Below, in pieces: positions 1 to 12,461 of a stretch of 64,000 nt of DNA. A program made the translations under genes and the position numbers. Position 1 is the stretch's first letter. The number at the start of each line of letters is the position of its first letter. This stretch comes from Laccaria trichodermophora (taxonomy: Eukaryota; Basidiomycota; Agaricomycetes; Agaricales; Hydnangiaceae): the NCBI GenBank assembly GCA_018417955.1, contig JACTVC010000002.1, positions 2,480,001 through 2,544,000 of the forward strand, in the 5' to 3' direction. The notes beneath the pieces were generated by a model that was not told the origin of the DNA, ran no database searches, and saw only the letters and a list, made by a program, of their open reading frames with translations.

Positions 1-299
1 GCAAAATGCAGACCATGGGTCCAAATCTTCGGAATGATTTCTTCCAGCATGAGCGCCAAAAGGAGAAAACTCCCCGAGCTTAGTAGGACATTATGTGTTT
101 GAAAGAGTGTGGTGAGTTTGCGTGGCTGCTGGCTTTTCATGAAAAATTGAGTGCCAAAGATGACGGCCAAGTATGAGGAGAGCGCCGCCAGCACAGCGGG
201 AGTAGTCGATAAGGGAGTGACGCCTTCGACATAGGATGACAGGTGCGTGGGTAGGCGGAAGGGGATATTGGCCAGAAGGAAGTCGGCGAGAGGAGCCAT
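1..299 (-). CDS. ELO-family fatty acid elongase, N-terminal part (cut by window edge)
   Basis: This is the start of a membrane-bound very-long-chain fatty acid elongase, the condensing enzyme of the ER elongation cycle. The ATG lies at 297-299 on the minus strand. The reading frame stays open to base 1 and gives about 99 residues, beginning MAPLADFLLANIPFRLPTHL. The stretch TPLSTTPAVLAALSSYLAVI is typical of fungal Elo2/Elo3 N-termini. It is followed by the first membrane segment, a basic KSQQPRKL loop, and LFQTHNVLLSSGSFLLLALM, which matches the second membrane segment of the GNS1/SUR4 family. The catalytic HxxHH box lies beyond the window, so substrate chain length cannot be judged. It diverges from VPS13 across a 460-bp shared promoter. 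Confidence 0.85.
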   Translation of the reverse strand, partial: MAPLADFLLANIPFRLPTHLSSYVEGVTPLSTTPAVLAALSSYLAVIFGTQFFMKSQQPRKLTTLFQTHNVLLSSGSFLLLALMLEEIIPKIWTHGLHF

Positions 300-759
300 G
301 GCAGAGGTAAGAAATGGGAGGGATCGCGTCACTGGATAAAAACGAAATTTGAAGGGTTAACAAAACTAGCCTTGTCACAACCGTCACGAACAAACGTGTC
401 ATAGACATGTGATATTTGATCAACATCAGACCATTTTCAGACCATCACATGAAACAACAATCACGTGACATTGTAAAATGAATTGTGGACAAAGATGGGA
501 CAAAGTACTTACTAGTAGAAGGATTTATGAAGTGTGTTGATCAAACGAAGTCGACTCTTCTTATCGAATGCGAGTTGTGGTTATATTCCGATCATGATAT
601 TTACTCGTTGTGGAGCCCTCCCCATGTTTAGGGCAAGGATGTGTCGCTTACGTACAATGACGTTTCCCATTCTTAGGTGCCCTCAAGCTCATTACATACA
701 TACGGTAACATACCACCCTCCTAGGGAAGTTACAACAGGTTATACCCGCGTTTAGTCGA
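300..759. promoter_or_regulatory. Divergent promoter region between the elongase gene and VPS13
   Basis: This 460-bp stretch has no convincing gene. It holds a palindromic E-box-type site TCACGTGA at 461-468, roughly 160 bp upstream of the elongase ATG. No clear TATA box is seen for either gene. The promoter role is inferred from position. Confidence 0.45.
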
Positions 760-3700
760 ATGTGGTGGCTGGATCCTGGAAAAGAAGTTCTAAATGTTGT
801 ATGTCCTTCATCTCTGCGATTGTCCAACCGTAACTTCACCTTCACACAGTTGTTCAACCGCATCCTAGCTCCATATGTTGAAAACCTAGATCTCAATCAG
901 GTCAATTATGGGATCGGTCAAGGTAAGATATCTGTTACATGAGGTATAACGTTTTCTCAGTATCCACCTTTTCTTCAGGCCAGTTGACACTCCGCAATCT
1001 GCGACTAAAGAAAGGCGCCTTGGACAAATTCCAACTGCCTGTAGACGTTTTAGAGGGTACGACCTAGTTTTACGAGTAACGTCCTTCAATTATAGCATAG
1101 AACAGGTCACCTTGGCAAGTTCACGCTTTCGCTCCACTGGATGAACCTCGGAAATCAACCTGTCGAAATACTTGTGGAAGATGTCTATCTTCTCGTGATA
1201 CCATCTCCCCAAACGAACGTTAATCCTGAAGAAGATGAAGCTCGAGCTCAAGCTGCAAAAGCAGAACGTTTGGAGAATGCTGAGCTTTTACATATGCGCG
1301 GTCAGGCGGAGTCACAGACCGGTAAGCGGTCACCTCTCTTACCTGTATGGTTCTTATCAGCCTCAGACGAATCGAGCCAAAACCAAGGACTTGTGCAGTC
1401 ATTGATTAATAAGGTTATCAACAATCTACAAATCACAGTAAAGAATATACACGTCCGGTATGAAGACAAGATGAGCGTGCCAGGAGTGAGTCTGTTTCGC
1501 CCTCCTCGATGACATCGTCTGATTTATCCGTCAGCACCCCTTCGCCGCGGGTATCACATTAGTACGCTTTACCGCGGCATCAGTGAACGGTCAATGGCAG
1601 CCGGCTTTTATTGAAAGTACCGCGGGAGCGATTCACAAGGTACTTCATCCAGTACAATGTTTATCCGAGATCGTGACGTGAATTCCCTAGCTTGCAAAAC
1701 TTCACTCTTTAGCTTTATACTTTGACACCGACTCTCAGAGTATGGCTGGTCTGCCCTCTGTACAAGCTCTCGAGCAGTTTTCTTCGATGGTCAGACACTG
1801 CTTTAAACAGTATTATGTTCCTCCATTGATGGCAGTCAGATTTCACAAGGCGAAAATGATCATCAGCACCAGTACATTCTGAACCCAGTTTCCGGGGAAG
1901 GGAGAGTGAGCAATCTCCGCTTTGATTCCTTACAGACGTTGATGCATCCGTAGATCATCGTCAACCACAAAGTTGATCGGGACACTCCACGATTTGATGT
2001 GCAGTTAATTTTCAATGAGATAGGTGTGTCACTCGACAATGACCAATATCGAGATGTGATATCGTTGGTGGATATGTATCACGTCTACCTACGACAGCAC
2101 CAGGTAATCATCCACACTATTTCATCGACTTTTCTGATTCGTCAAACTAGTATCGAAGGTTTCGTCCGACAGACGCGGATTTCGCAAGGAACAAGGCCAA
2201 AGCAAGGCTTCAATTTGCGGGAAATGCCATTCTTGAAGGCGTACGAGAGAAGAACCGAAAATGGACTTGGGGTTACTTTTCACAACGAAGAGATGATCGG
2301 AATCGCTATGTCAATCTTTTTCAAAAGAAATCTCTCAGCCCTCTGCTGGGGCAGGTGCGTGTTTCTCTTACAAATTGTGCGGTTTGTATTGAGGAATAAG
2401 ATAGGACTCGAAAGATTTTGAAAACCTGGAAAAAAAGTTATCATACGAGGATATCCGTTTTTACCGCTCCATTGCGCGTTCCCGTCTCCGCAAAGACCAC
2501 GCCTTGCGCAAACAACTTGAGTTGGAGAAGAAACAACGGCAATCTCAAACACAGGGCTGGACTGATTGGCTTTGGGGCTCATCCTCTGCTAAATATGATG
2601 AGGAAGATCCTGCGTTTGGAGGACACATGACCGAGGAGCAACGCAAGCAACTCTACGAGGTTCTCGACTACGATGAGAAAACCGCGCTTGTGGAATCTCT
2701 TCAAGTTCCCCGCGACTCCCTGAAGACCCGCATATCTGCACATTTGAAAAGGGGCTCTTTTGCCCTAAATGCTGATCCCCATGGACAGCCTACAAGCGTC
2801 ATGTCAATTGTCTTTGACGTTTTCCAAGCCAACTTTATACAAAGGCCGCATAACTTCGAAGCGTCGGTTTCGTTGAATGGCCTTCGTGTCTTCGACGGTA
2901 CGACGAAAAACAGTTTATACCCTCAGATCGTCCACGTAAAAACAGATAATGAAGCTAGTGATGACGTGCTAAAGGCATCCGCAAGTCAGGAAGCGGAGAG
3001 GGAGAGTGACCCCTTTTTTTTTGTTAAATTTGAGAACAACCCCCTGGACGAGCGAGCCGATACTGCCCTTACTATTCGTATGCGACACATGGAAATTATC
3101 TACCACAGAGGCTATGTCGAAGCTGTTTACAAGTTCTTCAAGCCGCCCGCTAGTCAACTCGAATCTGTTGAAGCTCTCCTCGTAAGGTCATGTGTTGTCA
3201 ATTCATCAACCTTTGACGACGCCATATTAGGATGTCGCAAGTCAGACTATAGAAGGCCTTCGTAAAGAGACAAGAGCAGGTCTAGAATATGCGCTTCAAA
3301 CTCACAAAACTGTGGACATCCGCGTGGATATGAACGCACCCATTATCATCATTCCTGAAGAGTGAGCATGGTCTTCATTTCAATTCCTTCCTCACCCATA
3401 TTTCAGCGTTACAACGAACGATTGCATACATCTCATAATCGACGCTGGTCACATCGCAATCGAAAGCGATCTTGTGGACAAACAGGCGATCCAGATTATC
3501 CACCAAAAAAGGAATAAAAAATACACTGATGAGGATTACAAGAATCTAGAGTCACTCATGTATGACAAAATGTCACTACGCTTAGCCGCTGCCCAGGTAA
3601 TTACCGTGTTTGCTTTTTTTCGTATACTTATGGTAATCAACGTCATAGTTCGTCATCGGTGACAACCTACAGTCCTGTCGTGAGGCTTTGAAAAACACCT

Positions 3701-6700
3701 CCAATGACTCGCTCCATCTCTTAGAAAGGATAAATATTGATCTCCAGATCGATAAATCGATCGTGCCAGCTGCAGTCAACCTCGCCCAATTTAAAATTTC
3801 GGGAAATTTGCCCTCGTTACAAGTGAATTTCTCGGATGCGAAATACAAATCGTTGATGCGTTTGGTCGACGTTTGCATCCCGCACTTCGACGACGCTCGT
3901 AGTTCTCCGGAGACAAAGAGGACTGTGTCAGGCGGGTATCAACTCGCTGGAGGACTATTTGGTCAAGCAGAACCTGAATATAATATTGACGATCATGATG
4001 AGGACGACAATGAAGGGGCGCTCACTACTCGCGAGGATCTGTTTTTTGACGCCGAGCATGACTCAACGGAGGTGGCTATTAGATCTATCATGATTGACAT
4101 CCGATTGACTGATGGTGTAGCAGCCAGAGACGAAGCAACATCTATTCGAGCTCAATTTTCAAGTGGGAGAGTTAAGGGCTTCGATATCGAAATGTGGTTC
4201 AAACAGCGGCATTGAGAAACCTCTAGGAGTCGTTTGTTTCAAGCACTTCGCTTTAGCATTAGCACTGGCAAAATATGACATGAAAGTTGATGTCAACCTT
4301 CGGTGACTTTTCTATTCCACCATTACTCCTCCCTTGCTGACATGGTCCTCAAGCTCGGTTACAATCGCGATCGTCCGCCCGGAAGGCGACCATATCGATT
4401 TCGTTTCCACTCCCGCAAGCACTGGTAGCAATTTGGATGAAAGTCATCTTCTCAGAATAATCTATACCCGAGTCCAGAAGGAATCACCCGAATTTTTAAC
4501 CACATATGAGGGGATTGACCAAAATATCGACATTAAAATGTCCACACTTGTTTTTCGAGCAGCACCGGCGCCCGTTCTTGCGCTCTATGATTTCGTCATG
4601 TCAACATTTGTTCCGAAAGAAGAAAGCAACGGTGGCCAAATTGCTTTGCGCCCAGCCAACTCGTTCACTCAAACGCCAGAAATTCCGACTGACCTTGCAA
4701 ACGAGATTCGAGTTTCGGCAAAACTTGAAGGCATTCAAGGTCAGTCAGATTCATTACTCTGTTGTTGTGTTGCCTCGGCTGAAGCCTCGATAGTTGTGCT
4801 TATCAATGGATTGGTCACACTGGCCACCATCTCACTCTCCACTGCTGATGTCATGGTTCTTGTGCGACCCCGAACGTTGCTAGTTACCGGCCGTCTGGGG
4901 AATCTAGTTTTAACAAACGAGAATCAGATTCATGGCATCCTCGATGAATTCAACCAGATAATGTCCATACAGGGCCAAAACTTCGCAGACTTCAGATATC
5001 AGACATTCGACCCTAACGAGGGTACCTATACCGGGACGAGATCTCTTTTTTGTCTCAACGCCGGCTCAATCAAATTTCACCTTGTAGAGCAACCTTTACA
5101 TGACTTGTATCTGTTCGTTGTCGACCTGGCGAAACTTAAAGGGTTGTACGATGCAGCTACTCAAGTTGCAGTACAACGGGCATCTGAGATGGAACGGATA
5201 CAATTCAAGGTGTCGGTGAAAACGCCGATCATCGTCTTCCCCTCAAATCCATCTGTTTCTCGTGATGTTCTCGTTATGCGACTGGGTCAGATCGGGGCTA
5301 GCAACACGTCTGACATCGTGGTGAACAAGATTGTTGCCAGTCTTCATGGAATTCAACTTATCTCTAATCTTCAAATTGATGGAGAACTTTCCACTCTCAA
5401 GATTATTGATGACATAGACATTACGGCAGATATCGTTCAGACTAGTGGTATTGACCGTCACAATGACACCGAATACCCTGACACACAGGTCTGCGTTTTT
5501 TCAGTTTTTAGGTTTAATCCCTCTAACAGCGCAGAAGATTGCAGTGACAATTTCGGACGTGAAGTTACACCTCACTCAAGTTCAATACGGCCTCTTGATA
5601 CAATTGTCAAGATCCATCCCAAGAATATTTACGGTGCAACGAGAATCAGAGACAAGGTTGCAAACACGGCCTCTGTTGGAAAATAAAAGTTCGGCTGTTG
5701 ACTTAGAGCCGGAGCTTCGACCGCTTTCCTCAACCAGTGGCCACCTTACTTGGACAGCTCTTGATTTGGTGGTTTCAGTGAATGCCGTCAAGTTACACTT
5801 GTACGATGCACTAGCCAGCTCGGAAACCCAGCTCAAAGAGCATGGAATAGCAAGGTTCGCCCTCAACGACAATACGTTGCGACTGAAAATATTGTCGGAC
5901 GGTGCTAGTGAGGCTCAAGTTGTCCTCCGGTCCTTCACGATGAGCAATACACGGCCTGGGCAGTCCAAATTTCGAGAGATCATTCCTGCAGCTCAGCACA
6001 ACAGGAATCAATTTATGCTTCTCTACTCGATGACAGGCGGGATGCACGGCTCCTCTCTTGCCATTCTGACTGTTGATTCACCCCAAGTCATCTTTGCAAT
6101 CGATCCAGTGATTTATCTACTGGATTTTTTTACAGCCAGTTCCTCCACGGCAACAGATACATCGTCAATTGAATTGCCTTCTACACCAGGCGACCCCCCT
6201 TCGATTGGACAAGCACAGGTTGACTTTCGAGTAGATTTACATGATGTATCCATCAGCATTCTAGAGGACGACGCAGATCCTGATTCCCAAGCAATTCGGT
6301 TGTACATCAGCCAGATTTTGTTATCGAAGCAGGTACGAATGTGCAATATTATTCAAACATTCCCTCACCTCCGCCTCATCCAGGGCATACTAGCTTTAAC
6401 CATCAATCACCTCGGCATGTCGTTGATGAACATGGGAAGAACATCAGAAAGTGTTCGCTTCCTCGATGACGTGGATCTCACCGTGTCCTTGGATAGTCGC
6501 TCTTCGCAGCAGATGACCAACGTTGAGATCACTGCGAAATCCATCATTTTTAGGGCCTCGTACCGGGATATCAACCTAATCACTTCCATAGTCAATAAAG
6601 CCATCGAGGTATATGGCACCCCACACGATCCCGACCCTCATCAGATTCAACCCGTATCCTCGATCAGTCAAGCCACCCAGGACCCATATCTTCGACCTAC

Positions 6701-9700
6701 TGGGAAGGCTCGCGTATCAATGTCCAACGAACAGGTATCTCGTCGTACCTTGAGTTGTTCCGTACCTAACAGAAGTCATAAGCTGAAAGGTTCATTTGAT
6801 GGGTTCAAATTAATTCTCATTGGCGACTTACACGAACAGCCAATGCTTCATCTCAAGTTCAAGCCATTCGTAGTCAACGCGAGAGATTGGTCTGGAGAAG
6901 TATTGCTCTTGACGTTGATCTGATTTCCTTTGCACTAATTCAATGTTAGTTGCACGCAACAGCTACGATGGCTATGCAAATTACCTATTGGAACTTAGCG
7001 AATTCGCATTGGGAACCACGTGTGTAACATTTAAACGTGTTGCACTCTTTTGAAATTCATCCACAATTGCCAGTAATTGACCCCTGGACATTTACTGTCA
7101 CTGTGCGCAATTATATTTTTGTCAGTCTAAAGCTTTCTAAATCCTAATGGGAAGGTGGCCAAGAATGCCGGCACGGGCGGCACAGATCTAATACTGTCTG
7201 CCAGAGAACGTCTCGACGTTAATATTAGTACCAACTTTGCAGAGCTGGCTGTGACAACCCTGAATACGTGGAGCAGGGAAGGTGAGTACGTCGTGCAGAA
7301 AGGGAGGGGCATATCTGCACCTTATCGCGTCCGAAATCGTACCGGTGCCCCAATCTTTGTTTGGTCGGACCTCGACAGCTCTTCAAGTTCAAAGGATGTA
7401 GATGCGGTCAAAATTCTCAATGATCAAACAATTGACTGGAGATTCGATGATTGGAAGACAATGCGAGAGGTATAGTCTTTAGTAACATGCTGAGCCGTTA
7501 CTGATTTTGGTTTTTTAGCATGTGTCTTCAGGCCAACATAACATCGGCATACAGTTCATTGGGAAACCATGGGAACAGCTGCGCGGGATTCCTGTCGATC
7601 GAGAAGGAGAATTTGTATTTTCACTGCGCCCCCGAACTGAGAAATACCCCAGTCGATTACTCTGCGAAGTCAAAGTCGTGGACAATACGAAAATCGTGAT
7701 CATCAGGTCTGCATACAAGATCGAAAATTTGACACTGTACCCACTGGAAGTGATGCTTGTCGATGATACCGGCCGCCCTGTCTACTCTTTGGAGAAGATT
7801 GCTCCTGGCCAAGACTACTCCCTTCCTATTGAAGCCGCAACAAAGAACAGAGTCAGGATCCAACCAGATCGTAAGCAATCCCATCATTGTCTTGAGCGAG
7901 AGAAGGCCTCATTTGTGGTCGAAGAGGGGTTCGGATATAAATGGTGTTCTGCACTTCGCTGGGAAGACCTTGTCTTTAGAAAGGGCTTCACGATCAAATG
8001 TCCGCATGCCGACCCTCAAGAAGCTGCGTTTCGGTTTCAGGCGTGGGTTCAAACCGATGGAAATGATTCAGCGACTCGGTGAGCTAAACCATGAATTTCG
8101 TAGTGTAAGTTATTGATGCTCTCTCAGAAAGTATCCCAAAATCAACCTTAAGCTACGAGCGCCAATGGAACTCGAGAATTTGCTTCCTTATAATATAGAA
8201 TATAGGATCTATGACAAGAACACTGACCAAAATTGGCGAAGTTACCTTCGGAAGGGAGGTATCATGCCTGTGCATTCCGTGGAGCTCAGCCACTTTGTTT
8301 TGCTCAACGTAGACGTTCAAGATACTGGTACTTGCATTTCTTCGCTTTTTCCTGTCCGCTGACGCTTAAAACATCCATCCTATATCCTATAGTCTTCAAA
8401 CCTAGCGATTTCGCCATTATCAATACTGATGGGCACTCTGATTTTGATATTGAAGGCAAGCTAACTTTGCGGGATCAACTCGACAGGCGATTGGACCTCA
8501 AATTGAATTACATGTAAGTACGAAACCCCTTTCATCGGCGAGATTTCTGACTCATGTTTGACGTAGCCGATATCCCGAATCTGGGGGTGCCTTCAAAGTT
8601 CAGATATACAGTCCCTACATCGTTATTAATAAGACCCACGTCCCATTTTCTATCAAATCGACGCGATCTACACGAGCTGGCTCGTATGACGTGGCAGGGG
8701 ACACTCGTATCGGTGATACATCTTCAAGCTCCTTGTATTCGTAACTAATCGACGTGACTTTATCAGAAACGCTTTCAACCTCAAACCCCTTTCGTACGTG
8801 ACGTTATCTATAGGAACGGCCAATAGTTGAATGACGCGATTACAGTGCTTTCCCATCATCAGGAGGGCCATGAATTCATCTTTAAGATAAGCGATTCGGC
8901 GTGGTCAAAGGTATTAACTCACTTCTTAGCTTTGACAAAGCTAGCATTGAAATATAACAATAGCTTGTGTCTGTGGAAGCTCCGGCTGCGGAAACGGAAC
9001 TAGTTATTAGTTCCCAACAACGCAAAGCTGATGAAATCCACGTCGGGCTGTCGTGGAGTGAAGGCCTGGGCAAATACAAATTAAGCAAAGTCATTACCCT
9101 CGCTCCTCGTTTTTTGATAAAAAATCAATTGCCGGACGCCATCGCATTTCGTGAGCATGGTGTGGCGCCAAGAGAATGGTCTCTGATCAACCCGGGCGAA
9201 CGACGGCCTCTTCAGATTTTACGTTCGGGACAGGAAAAACTTCTCACCATTGCATATCCTGGTTTGAACGCACAATGGTATTTGGGTATCGCTTTCCGTG
9301 GTGTCATTTCAGACTGATGAGTTCAGGTCATCGCCGATCAACATTGAAGACCTTGGTTTGGTGTACTTTCGTTTACGACGACCCGGATCCGACAATGGCG
9401 AGACAATCCTCGTACGAACGGATATCCAGATCGATGGCTCCACTATCTTTATTTTTTTATCTGCTGCGGGTGAAGATTGGCCATTTCAGATTGAAAACGA
9501 GAGTGATTATATTGTTGAACTTTGGCAAAAGGTTTGACGGCATTCCTTTGTTGACCTTTCGATCTTGAATGTCCTGTGTGCAAGCAGGACGCTAGCCAGA
9601 TGCTTCAAGGACAAGACAAAACGGTCACTTATTCACTGCATCCTCAAGCAACGATGACCTATGCTTGGGACTTTCCCGCAGCTAAAGAAAAAAGAATAAT

Positions 9701-12343
9701 ACTTTCGGTGAATGGATCTCGTCGTGTCGTTGACATCATGGAGATTGGAGATTTAATTCCATTCAAATTCAATGTAAGCGGCCGACTCGAGCTAAACCTG
9801 ATGTATTGAATGACGCTCCCTCCATAAGAATAACCAACGAACAAAAGCGGTCTCACTTGACGTGCGAGCGGATGGTCCCAGACAAATTTTGCGAATAACG
9901 AATTACGACCCCGAACGCAGTCTTTACAAACCTCGGCAAAGGAGCAATTCGATCGGAATTACCAGGCAAGACACCATATCCAGCAGTGCTGAAGCATTTG
10001 AAGCTATCGCCGAAGAGGTCGTGTCAACCCTCTCATTTACCCTTGACGTGGCCGGTATAGGCGTATCATTGATCAATAGGCGCCTCGTGGAAGTCGTCTA
10101 TGTCACAATGGACGCCCTTCGATTTGAATATGCTAACACCACGGTTGCTCAATCCGTCAATTTGTCCTGCGGTTCTGTTCAGATCGACAACCAGTTGCAC
10201 GACGCCCTGTTCCCTGTCATTCTCCAGCCTACACCAATCAACAAAGAATCGGTGGACGTGGGGGCGCTGCCAACCATCCAAGCCTCTCTCATTTGGCTCA
10301 AAGACAAAGGTATTGTTCATCATCATGCTCACTCCATTGCTATCTAACTCTATGTCATTCAGAGCACGGTGTTCTTTTTGTGAAGTATTTTTCTGTGCTT
10401 CTGCAAGCCTTGACGATCGAGGCCGACGAAGATCTTCTGTTCGCCATCTACGACCTTACACAAATTAAAGGTGCGTCCTGGGAAGATGGCGACGACGAGT
10501 AGGTGATCTTTTGATTAATCATCTCGTCATATCTACATTCGCATTTGCTAGTCTGCTCGTTCAGAATGCGGACGAGATTCCGGAACCTGCGAAAGTTGCC
10601 ACGGGTGAAGATATATATTTTGAAGTGCTTGAATTGCAGCCTATTATGCTCTCTCTTTCGTTCATGCGTACGGAGCGAGTCTCTAGCGAAGCTCAGTGGG
10701 TACATTTGCATCCAAGAACATCCACTCTCCTGATTTCTTGTAGACTCAGTATCCGTAATCCTCTTGCCATTGTGGTGAATGCGTTGACGATGACGGTTGG
10801 GAACATCAATGATGCGCCGCTGGAAATGAATGCACTGGGGATTAAAGACATGCGATTGACGGCGACTGAACTTCAGAGCCGTATAACCTATCACTACCGC
10901 CAGGATGTCCTTCGCCAACTCTATCGAATTCTTGGATCCGCCGATTTTATTGGTAATCCCGTTGGCCTTTTCACGAACGTCAGCTCAGGAGTCGCGGACA
11001 TATTTTACGAGCCATTCCAAGGCGTGGTCATGCACGGTAACAAAGAACTGGGGATTGGGCTAGCCAAGGTGAGCCAAAGCCTCTTTTAAGTCGCAAGGAT
11101 CCATACAATAAACCCAGGGAGCTGCAAGTTTCGTCAAAAAGACAGTTTTCGGAGTGAGTGATAGTGTGACCAAATTCACCAGCAGTGTGGGTAAAGGTAA
11201 TTGTGCGCCACGAAGAAGTATTATTCCGCCCTTCTCACCGCTGCCTAGGTCTGTCAGCGGCAACATTCGATTCTGAATATCAAGCCCGTCGACGGATGAC
11301 ACAGCGTCGGAACAAACCGCGACATGCAATGTACGTTGTGAGATCAATCATCATTGACGACGTTAATTATTAAAAAATAGTTATGGCGTCACTGCAGGCG
11401 GCGAAGCGCTGGCAAGCAGCGTGACCAGTGCGATGGAGGGTATTTTCGTAAGGCCTACCTTTGTCAAGTTGGACGCATAACCCACTTCTAAATATCCAGA
11501 TGAAACCGTTAGAAGGTGCAGAAACAGAAGGAGCTCTCGGTTTTTTCAAGGGTGTTGGGAAAGGACTTGTTGGGTAGGATCATTGCTAGTGTTATTGCTG
11601 TTTGATTGCTCATATTCTTCGTAAGGGTGGTTACAAAACCAGTAGTCGGGGTATTTGACTTGGCATCCAACGTATCCGAAGGTTTTTTTCTTTTTTTCTT
11701 TCGCCTGCGCACTCTACTTATACACTGTCAAGGAATTCGGAATACCACAACCGTTTTTGATAACCCTGAGCGGGATCGTGTTCGCCTGGCATGTCTCTTC
11801 ATCTTCCTAGCTGGCCCAACAAATGTATTGACTGTGTTAACTAGCCAAGACTTGTTCCTGCTGATGGCATCCTGAGGGTCTGTCAACTCGTTCATGATCT
11901 TTCTACGCTTACTGATTGGTTTCTAGTCCTATTCTGCTCGAGAAGCGCTGGGACAGTATTGGATGAGGGACCTGAACGATGGTGCATATCGGCAGGAACC
12001 CTACGTTGCTCACATCAGTACGTTGTATTGATTCAAATAAACCCAAGTGCTAAAAAGCTGACGATGCTTGACAGACTCGCCCGGCGGGGACAACGTGGTA
12101 CTTCTGACGGCTTCTCGGGTTTTGTCCTTCTGGTCCAAGAAGCTGAGGCTGGAGTGGGAGCTGCCTTTCAATCAAGTACAGGGTGTGACTGTCGAGGATA
12201 CTGGCATACGTTTTGCACATAAGCTTGGCAAGGAGAACGACAAGTTCGCCCTTATTCCTGACAAGGCCTCACAGTCGTGGTTCTTCAATCAGGTTGCACT
12301 TGTGGTCAAAACTTTCAACGCACGTAGGAGAATGGATGTATAA
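760..12343 (+). CDS. VPS13: VPS13 bridge-like lipid transfer protein (intron-rich)
   Basis: VPS13 is a rod-shaped protein that moves bulk phospholipid at membrane contact sites. The start ATG at 760 gives exon 1 MWWLDPGKEVLNV, a donor at 799 and an acceptor at 849, then LFNRILAPYVENLDLNQVNY, the chorein N-terminus. Further exons give QLTLRNLRLKKGALDKFQLP and VDVQLIFNEIGVSLDN-type chorein repeats. The VAB/SHR-BD adaptor-binding region spans about 7.2-9.8 kb (APYRVRNRTGAPIFVW; PYIVINKTHVPFSIK after splicing). The APT1-like and C-terminal region runs from about 9.9 to 11.1 kb. The tail PVVGVFDLASNVSEGIRNT, then VLSFWSKKLRLEWELPFNQV, is the C-terminal PH-like domain, with stop at 12341-12343. There are more than twenty short introns and roughly 3,000 residues or more, the usual family length. 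The frame at 4.2-4.4 kb could not be resolved cleanly (see findings). Confidence 0.93.
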
Positions 12344-12461
12344 TTGGGACTGATAGCTAGAACGAATGTGTACATTGCAAATCAATATCTAAGCCCCCCA
12401 AAAGGATGGAAAAGGGAGTGACAAGGGGTCTCTGGTAAGATTCTTCTTCCCGAATTCTCCC

